From assembly GCF_030068615.1 (NCBI RefSeq), contig NZ_JASJOC010000011.1, forward strand, positions 36,722 to 100,721: DNA of 64,000 bases, given 5' to 3'. Shown here piece after piece: positions 58,936-64,000 of this stretch. The notes under the pieces were generated by a model. That model was not told the origin of the DNA. It saw only the letters and a list, made by a program, of their open reading frames with translations, and ran no database searches. The stretch's first letter is position 1. Every line of letters starts with the position of its first letter. Origin of the DNA: Halostagnicola sp. A-GB9-2 (GTDB taxonomy: Archaea > Halobacteriota > Halobacteria > Halobacteriales > Natrialbaceae). A program made the translations under genes and the position numbers.

Positions 58936-59919
58936 TTACGCTTCGTCGCTGTCGGGGTTCGGATCGTAGCCATCACCAACGATCACTCGAAGCGCGCCAC
59001 AATCCGTCTCGAGGTTCACACGTTCGGACTTGAGGGTTTCGCCGTCGAGACTGTACGTGACCGGCGAGTCGTCGAGGGACTCGATCGTCAACGCGCTCGC
59101 GCGGAGGCGGACGATGTGTTCGGCGTCGCGGCCGAACATCCCCTCGAGCATCGCATCGCCGAGCAGGTCGACGGCTGAGGCGTCCTCGACTACCGTCACT
59201 TCGAGTAGCCCGTCCTCCGCGTTTCCCTGAGCGGTTCGGGCGCTGGTAAACCGCCTGGCATTTCCGACGAGGACGAATGCGGCGTCGCCCTCCCAGGTTT
59301 GAGCCACCGATTCGTCGCGCGGTTCTGCGTTCGGATCCGTACGCGGGATCGTCGATTCGGACCCCGCGTCAGTTTCGACCCTGAGCGGAAGAGAGTCGAA
59401 CGACCGGACGTTCTCAATCGTGCGGAACACGTACGCGAGCACGCCAAATTGGCGCTTTCCCGAGGATGTCGTCGCACCGCTCGCCTCGGCGGTAACACCG
59501 GCGACACAGGAGTTGACAAACGCCCGTTCCTCGGCCGTTCCGAGGTCGATCGTCCGCCGGCGGTCCCGTCGGATGACGTCGAAGGCGTGGTCGATACCCT
59601 CGACGCCGATATTCGTTGCGAAGTTGTTCCCCGTCCCCGCTGGAACGACGGCGACGGTCGTCGTCGAAAGCGCATCAGCCGCGTACATCCCGTTTACAAC
59701 CTCGTTTACTGTTCCATCTCCTCCCGCCGCGGCGACGAGATCCGTCTCCGCCGCCGCCTTGCGGGCGATCCGCTTTGCGTCACCCTCGCCCTCGGTTGTC
59801 CGCACCTCGAACCCGTGGTCTTCGGCCAGTTCGACGACGGTGTCGACGTGATCCTCGCTCCCGCTGACCGGATTCAAGATCAGGAGTCGTCGTTCGCCCG
59901 CATTCACGGTGGTATCCAC
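58936..59919 (-). CDS. YegS/DagK-family lipid kinase-like protein
   Basis: 327 aa from GTG 59919 (VDTTVNAGERRLLILNPVSG); the frame continues to 60024. Diacylglycerol-kinase catalytic landmarks: RRLLILNPVSGSEDH, the nucleotide loop LVAAAGGDGTVNEVVNGMYA and VVPAGTGNNFATNIGVE, then the second beta-rich domain with FVLVGNARRFTSARTAQGNA and DGLLEVTVVED. It probably phosphorylates diacylglycerol, sphingoid or archaeal lipid alcohols at the membrane face. Confidence 0.9.
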   Translation of the reverse strand: MDTTVNAGERRLLILNPVSGSEDHVDTVVELAEDHGFEVRTTEGEGDAKRIARKAAAETDLVAAAGGDGTVNEVVNGMYAADALSTTTVAVVPAGTGNNFATNIGVEGIDHAFDVIRRDRRRTIDLGTAEERAFVNSCVAGVTAEASGATTSSGKRQFGVLAYVFRTIENVRSFDSLPLRVETDAGSESTIPRTDPNAEPRDESVAQTWEGDAAFVLVGNARRFTSARTAQGNAEDGLLEVTVVEDASAVDLLGDAMLEGMFGRDAEHIVRLRASALTIESLDDSPVTYSLDGETLKSERVNLETDCGALRVIVGDGYDPNPDSDEA

Positions 59920-60156
59920 GACGGGAACGTACAAAAGGAGCTCCCTGGCGCTGGTCGAGATGTGCGACGATTCAACTCCCTCCTGCTCGAGCGCGCATGC
60001 GTTCGAGCGTGGCTTCTTCGGCACGAACTTCCGGCGACAACGATCGCCTCGCTACGGCTGTGAGGCGGATCCGATTCGACGACCGGACTGCGATTTGAAC
60101 AGTGTGTCTCTGTTGAAATTCTTAGTGAGTTATGGATCCAGTCGGTAGTTTGAGTA

Positions 60157-60977
60157 ATGCAGACCCTCCCAAAACCGCAGTTACTCCGGTTTGTCAAGGA
60201 AGCATTTCAGTTAGCGCAAGGTGCTGTGGCTCGATACTCATCGAAGTTCTCGAAACAACGCTACACACTCCATCAGCATATCGTTCTCCTGTGTCTCAAC
60301 GTTCGGAAGGACACGACTTATCGAACATTTCTCGACGAACGTATTGAGATGCCTCGGATTCGGAGTCGATCAACCTCACCGAACTTCCTGCGCCGTCAAC
60401 GCTGTGCAAAGCGTTCGATAGACTCGATATGGCAGTCTGGTGAGTGCCTCTCAATCACTCTATTGCACTGCTCCCGACCAACGATGTTGCGGGGATCGAC
60501 GCCTTGGGCTTCGACCGCAGTCACGCCTCGAAGCACTACACGAAACGGGCGAAGTTGACGATTCAGCAGCTGAAAGTCGCGCTTTTAGTCGATACGAGAG
60601 CAAACGCGATCCTTGATCTCCACATCACAACGACCCGAAAACACGATACGCAGATCGCACCATCGCTCATCAACGGCAATCCATCTAAAATCTGAGCTTT
60701 GCTTGGAGACAAGAGGTACGACGATCAGCAGATTCGAGCGATGGCCCTCGAGAACGGGATTCGTCCACTCATCAAACACCGTGAGTTGTCCTCACTTCAG
60801 AAAGCGTGGAATGCTCGGTTGGATACTGAACTCTACGGCCAACGGAGCCAGAGCGAAACGGTGAGCTCTCGACTCAAGCGAAGATACGGTGCGTTCGTCC
60901 GTTCACGACCCTGGTGGATGCAGTTTCGTGAACTCGCCCTTGCGTCTATCGTCCACAATCTCGACCGAGCCCTCTAA
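60157..60977 (+). pseudogene. IS5-family transposase with frameshifts and an in-frame stop
   Basis: Pieces in order: MQTLPKPQLLRFVKEAFQLA to IEMPRI (frame 1), a short second frame near 60360-60440, LLNHSIALLPTN-like and VAGIDALGFDRSHASKHYTK (third frame), stop TGA at about 60693, then LLGDKRYDDQQIRAMALENG and SQSETVSSRLKRRYGAFVRS to NLDRAL. The DDE residues are recognisable (GIDALGFD, LLGDKRYDD, SETVSSRLKR). At least two frameshifts and one stop make it inactive. Confidence 0.88.
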
Positions 60978-61004
60978 CGATCAGTACAGGTAGTATATAG
61001 CACG

Positions 61005-61457
61005 CTAAGTAGCGAGTTGTCCGTTCAATAGACGATAATCACCTATTTTTCCAGTGAGCCAATCTCCGAGTATCGCACCGACCATCCCTACCAGTACAGA
61101 AACTCCAATACTGACGACAGATATGAAAATAACAGCCATGATTTGAAAACCACTGAATCCTAGTGGCTGGCTCAATCCTGAGATGAACACAAGTAGGTCA
61201 AGGAACGGCCATAATACCGGCAGCGCAGCGACAAGCCCAGTTCGTTTCCCAATTTGACCGGCCTCTATCCCACGTCTATTGGCAAGGAATCCGACGAGTA
61301 AACCTGCGAAAAACACAGGAGAAACAGGGTGGCTGAAGTCGGGGTACGATTGCCAATAGAGGATGATTGTAAACAGAGTGGACGCGAGACCAGCAATGAT
61401 TGCATATCGCCAAACTTCATCAGAGAGTGTCTCTGAGATAGTCTGAAGGCGACTCAT
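61005..61457 (-). CDS. DUF5518-type membrane protein
   Basis: 150 aa from ATG 61457 (MSRLQTISETLSDEVWRYA). Four membrane segments: YAIIAGLASTLFTIILYWQS, VFFAGLLVGFLANRRGIEAG, LPVLWPFLDLLVFISGLS and VVSIGVSVLVGMVGAILGDW. The GLLVGFLANRRG..A..AG.R.G core is typical of DUF5518. Base composition is much more AT-rich than neighbouring genes, and it lies between the two ends of the insertion sequence, so it may be cargo or a later insert. Confidence 0.8.
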   Translation of the reverse strand: MSRLQTISETLSDEVWRYAIIAGLASTLFTIILYWQSYPDFSHPVSPVFFAGLLVGFLANRRGIEAGQIGKRTGLVAALPVLWPFLDLLVFISGLSQPLGFSGFQIMAVIFISVVSIGVSVLVGMVGAILGDWLTGKIGDYRLLNGQLAT

Positions 61458-61642
61458 AGCTGTTTATTTGAGATTATCTGATATAAGCCCGTTGCTCACT
61501 TCACACATGTAGTGTGCAGTAGATTCATGTAAATAAGTCTCTAAAGAAGAGGATTTCAACAGAGCCAGCGGTGTGTCTCCTCACAAGAGCGAGGATAAGT
61601 ACAGACGCGTCTCAAACGAGTTCGTTCTACAGGCGGAGTAGA

Positions 61643-61809
61643 CCGAGTGCCTCGGGGTCATACAGAAGAGGTACTCTTCCGTGACTGAACGGATCGGAGC
61701 GAAGCGGGAACATAACTCCCGCGAGGTCAGCGGGGACTTCGTCCCGCCAGAATTCGCGATGTCCGCGAACGCGAAGCGTTCGCTTGATGACGAGACACTC
61801 TGCGTCTCG
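61643..61809. ncRNA. run of six consecutive hairpins; possible structured RNA or omega-RNA relic
   Basis: Six stem-loops follow each other: 61643-61655 (5-bp stem, loop TGC), 61665-61679 (GAAGAG/CTCTTC, loop GTA), 61704-61722 (GCGGGA/TCCCGC), 61730-61747 (GCGGG/CCCGC with a bulge, loop TTC), 61765-61783 (GCGAACGC/GCGTTCGC, loop GAA), 61791-61809 (CGAGAC/GTCTCG). Such density is not expected by chance. The long minus-strand open frame across it resembles the end of an IS1341-type TnpB gene only weakly, so the RNA strand and identity are uncertain. Confidence 0.5.
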
Positions 61810-61921
61810 AACCACTTGACCTCGAGGCGGTTCACCAGTATTTCCAGGGACATCGAGAACCGGTCATTCACCCGTAGAACAGAACGAATCCGATCCCCCA
61901 AGCGAAGCCGACGGCAGGGTT

Positions 61922-62065
61922 TCACCCGAGAACGCCAAAGAGGATCGATGCTGCGAACCCAGCCACGAGCATCGAGAGGAGAGCGAATACAGTGTATAGC
62001 CTTCCGGATACTCCGCTGGCCACTTCCTCTTCTCCCTTCTCGATGTCGATATGATCTGCGCCCAT
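61922..62065 (-). CDS. tiny single-helix membrane protein
   Basis: 47 aa from ATG 62065 (MGADHIDIEKGEEEVASGV). One membrane helix (LYTVFALLSMLVAGFAASIL) ends the protein. An ATG 87 bp upstream is in frame but unlikely. No family recognised; the charged-then-hydrophobic layout with no repeats supports a real small gene. Confidence 0.45.
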   Translation of the reverse strand: MGADHIDIEKGEEEVASGVSGRLYTVFALLSMLVAGFAASILFGVLG

Positions 62066-62196
62066 TCGCGCATACGCTCCATCGGGGCGACATATTATTG
62101 TTTCCGTTGGTACCCTCTCTGACAGATACAAATTTCCGTGTAATTTGAGCACCAGTTCGAAACATGCCGCCTCGGACCGCTTTCGGCGGCCTCCGT

Positions 62197-63540
62197 TCAG
62201 TCCACTTGCTCCCCTGTATCATCGGTTGGTTCCGATATTCCGTCGTTGACGACCGATCGCTCGGGGAGATCCGGTGCGGGTGCGCGACCGAGGGTGAGCA
62301 GTCGCTCGGTGAGTGTAATTTCGTCTCCGTGGGGATCGGGTTTTTGAATTTCTTCGTACTCGACGGCCACGCCGTCGGATTCGGCGCTGATACGAACGGC
62401 ACAGAGCTGGTAGGACGGGTAGAAGACCGGCGGAAGTATCCCGGCGAAGACCTCCCGACGGTGCAGTCGTTTTAACCACGTGCCGGTGTTAACGAGCAAT
62501 CTCCCCTCGAGTTCGGTCACTTTCGGCCGGTGGGTGTGTCCGTAGCAGAAAACCGCTGTTTCAGGCCGTTCGTCGAACACTTCTCGAGCGGCCTCTTTAT
62601 ACGGTTCATCGGGGTCAACGGTGAGTTCCGTTTCGAAAATCCCGAACCGATCGACGGTCTTCGTGACATCACGGAGAATAAAGTAGATAGGAACGCTTAC
62701 AAGGAGGATCATGCCGGTAACCACCGTGTTGACAACGAGGAGAAAGTGAACAGCCTCGCCGGCCACTCCCAACTGGTCGAGAACCGCATCCGTCCGCTCG
62801 ACCGGCATCGTCCAGACGCCAGCTACGTCCAGTCCGGCAAGTACCGCGATGAGTGCGCTGATATTGAACAACAACAGAAACGGGATCACGGCGTACCGCA
62901 AGAGTGGATTCATTTCGCGGTACAAATACTTCGAAACGAGCCAGCGAGGCACCCGATCGGTCGGGGTAACCGCCTGCACGTCTTTCAACCAGTTGTTCCG
63001 CCCTCGATCGGAGAGTTGCCCCGCCCGACTCGTTACGAGCGCGTTGTAGAAGTACCCCAGCGGCGTCTCGTAGGGGTTGCCGAAATCTTCGAACCGATTG
63101 TTGGGATCTTGCTGATGGCCGTGTTCGAACCAGATCGTTCGGTTCCCCACCGGCCGGGTGATCGACTCGGATCGGACCAGGTCGACGTTGTACTCGGCTA
63201 ACCGCTTTACGTACTCGTCGTAGGCCGCCAGTTCGCTGTCGTGATTACCAGGCAACAGCGTGATGGGGATCGACTCTCCGGTCGCACGTAACTGTTCGAA
63301 CAACGCCGGGTAGCGCTCGATTAGCAGGTCGAATTTCGCAGGGCCGTCGACCTGCGTGAACTCCCACAGCCCGAACATATCTCCGTTGATGAGTAACTCC
63401 GCGTCCTCGTCGGTCGTCTCGAGGCGTTCGAGGAACTCGAGCAGCTCCTCGAGGAAGTCGATCTCTCCTAGCTGTTCGTCGCCGCCGATGTGAAGGTCGC
63501 TGATCACGTAGTAAGTCGGCTCGCCAGCAGCGTCGCCCAT
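62197..63540 (-). CDS. membrane-associated metallophosphoesterase
   Basis: 447 aa from ATG 63540 (MGDAAGEPTYYVISDLHIGG). All calcineurin-like metal motifs are intact: SDLHIGG, LLINGDMFGLWE, LLPGNHDSE, FEHGHQQDP and YGHTHRPKV. Between them are two or three membrane segments (LLRYAVIPFLLLFNISALIA, VHFLLVVNTVVTGMILLVSV), so the catalytic halves are joined by a membrane hairpin. Substrate unknown; UDP-diacylglucosamine-pyrophosphatase-like proteins share the layout. Confidence 0.9.
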   Translation of the reverse strand: MGDAAGEPTYYVISDLHIGGDEQLGEIDFLEELLEFLERLETTDEDAELLINGDMFGLWEFTQVDGPAKFDLLIERYPALFEQLRATGESIPITLLPGNHDSELAAYDEYVKRLAEYNVDLVRSESITRPVGNRTIWFEHGHQQDPNNRFEDFGNPYETPLGYFYNALVTSRAGQLSDRGRNNWLKDVQAVTPTDRVPRWLVSKYLYREMNPLLRYAVIPFLLLFNISALIAVLAGLDVAGVWTMPVERTDAVLDQLGVAGEAVHFLLVVNTVVTGMILLVSVPIYFILRDVTKTVDRFGIFETELTVDPDEPYKEAAREVFDERPETAVFCYGHTHRPKVTELEGRLLVNTGTWLKRLHRREVFAGILPPVFYPSYQLCAVRISAESDGVAVEYEEIQKPDPHGDEITLTERLLTLGRAPAPDLPERSVVNDGISEPTDDTGEQVD

Positions 63541-63763
63541 GGGCGAAGACGTTCGACGCCGACACGTATAGAGTTGAGCTCCCCGTCTGAGGTAGGCTTC
63601 TTGTGGTAGATCCGTTTGCTGGCTACGAACCCGAAATCGCTTAGCCTCCGTTTCAGAGCTGGAAAGCCGAGTAATCGAATTAGGTTCCAGAGAACAGGTC
63701 TCTCCCGGATGCTGTCAGTCACCCTTAACCGTGGTACGTAATCCCCTTCTGCAACTGAATCGA

Positions 63764-64000
63764 GTCCCTTAAATGGAAGCCGTCGTTTTGGTTTGTTACG
63801 AAGCAAAAACCCCTATGCAAGATAGGCGGGGGACGATAATCACGCTCGCTGTCTATGAGCGTGTAACCTGCCACGGGGTGAGTAGCGATCTGGATCCTTT
63901 GTGGATCCATGACTCGGGTTGAATCGCGAACCGTGTCCCTTAAGTGGGAGACGGCGCTTTGATTTAATCCGAAGCAACGAACCGATGCACCACCCCGTGT
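63764..64000 (+). promoter_or_regulatory. imperfect direct repeats resembling tandem rRNA-type promoters
   Basis: GTCCCTTAAATGGAAGCCG at 63764 and GTCCCTTAAGTGGGAGACGG at 63934 are 170 bp apart and both are followed by a CGAAGCAA element (CGAAGCAAAAACC, CGAAGCAACGAACC). A weaker ACCCTTAACCG lies at 63721. Between them are two hairpins, CACGCTC...GAGCGTG (63841-63864) and GGATCCTTTGTGGATCC (63893-63909). Multiple CCCTTAAGT promoters are known upstream of haloarchaeal rRNA operons, which would lie to the right outside the window. The rest of 63541-63763 holds nothing I can name. Confidence 0.4.

Larger units (their letters stand above)
60108..61564 (+). mobile_element. decayed IS5-type insertion sequence bounded by 12-bp inverted repeats and enclosing a DUF5518 gene
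   Basis: CTCTGTTGAAAT at 60108-60119 is the perfect inverse of ATTTCAACAGAG at 61553-61564. The left end is 38 bp before the transposase start, as expected. The right end is not near the transposase stop (60977) but 575 bp further, beyond an intact minus-strand membrane-protein gene. The interior right part is clearly AT-richer than the region. No target-site duplication is visible. Confidence 0.65.

Noticed and set aside
60096..60120. TTTGAACAGTGTGTCTCTG at the left IS end as a nonamer array
   Set aside because: Too short, and the right half is the insertion-sequence terminal repeat.
61581..62402. Long minus-strand open frame across the hairpin region
   Set aside because: Ser/Arg-rich and without clear motifs; resemblance to a TnpB C terminus is too weak to call, so only the RNA-like structure is reported.

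Overview
The window is haloarchaeal: codon use is strongly GC3-biased, predicted proteins are very acidic, exported proteins carry Tat (twin-arginine) signals, starts are leaderless or preceded by GGTGAT-type Shine-Dalgarno sites, and many genes belong to families typical of Halobacteria (halocyanin-like cupredoxins, amphi-Trp, DUF5518, the DUF58/DUF4129 operon, HerA-like ATPases). It reads as an accessory-rich chromosomal or megaplasmid region of a Natrialbales-like haloarchaeon; the exact genus cannot be read from the sequence.

Layout. 0-5.7 kb: a FemAB-like transferase (cut by the left edge), an alkaline-phosphatase-superfamily hydrolase, a DegT-type aminotransferase and a HerA-like ATPase. 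5.7-8.7 kb: the most striking locus. A 1.6-kb non-coding stretch is built from degenerate 9-bp units laid end to end, and runs directly into a ParA ATPase gene and an overlapping gene for a small ribbon-helix-helix-like protein. Satellite arrays of the same nonamer lie at 23.4 kb and 57.4 kb. I read this as a candidate ParA/RHH DNA-segregation system with an unusual 9-bp-phased centromere; the sequence suggests this but does not prove it.

8.7-17 kb: a membrane protein, a formaldehyde-dehydrogenase-like enzyme, two small zinc-finger proteins, a CobW-type metallochaperone, and an operon of three signal-less NMT1-fold proteins plus a VOC protein, divergent from a cupin. 17-21 kb and 30.6-35.9 kb: two paralogous PQQ-dehydrogenase loci, each with a partner subunit and a cupredoxin (in the second locus fused to a sugar-dehydrogenase propeller). 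21-27 kb: HbpS-like protein, winged-helix protein, degraded oxidoreductase, DUF892 protein, ferritin, cold-shock protein, an integrase remnant and a frameshifted Tat-exported peptide gene. 27-30.3 kb: DUF4129-DUF7269-DUF58-DUF7519 operon.

36-44 kb: an iron-type ABC importer whose permease and ATPase are fused into one protein, ArsR and amphi-Trp genes, and a wrecked NMT1-type ABC system still attached to a regulator that fuses HTH and NMT1 domains. 44-47.6 kb: manganese catalase, SRPBCC protein, a cluster of three pseudogenes and a second DUF892 protein. 47.8-60 kb: MmgE/PrpD and phosphosulfolactate-synthase-like enzymes, an M14 peptidase carrying an H-type-lectin-like domain plus a Tat-exported relative, acetyltransferase, SAM methyltransferase, MgtE, an alpha/beta hydrolase and a YegS-like lipid kinase. 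60-64 kb: a decayed IS5-type insertion sequence enclosing a DUF5518 gene, a run of six closely spaced hairpins (possible omega-RNA relic), a metallophosphoesterase, and imperfect repeats resembling rRNA-type promoters at the right edge.

Recurring themes are quinoprotein/copper electron transfer at the cell surface, iron storage and oxidative-stress defence, NMT1-fold proteins in non-transport roles, and repeated gene decay next to mobile-element traces.
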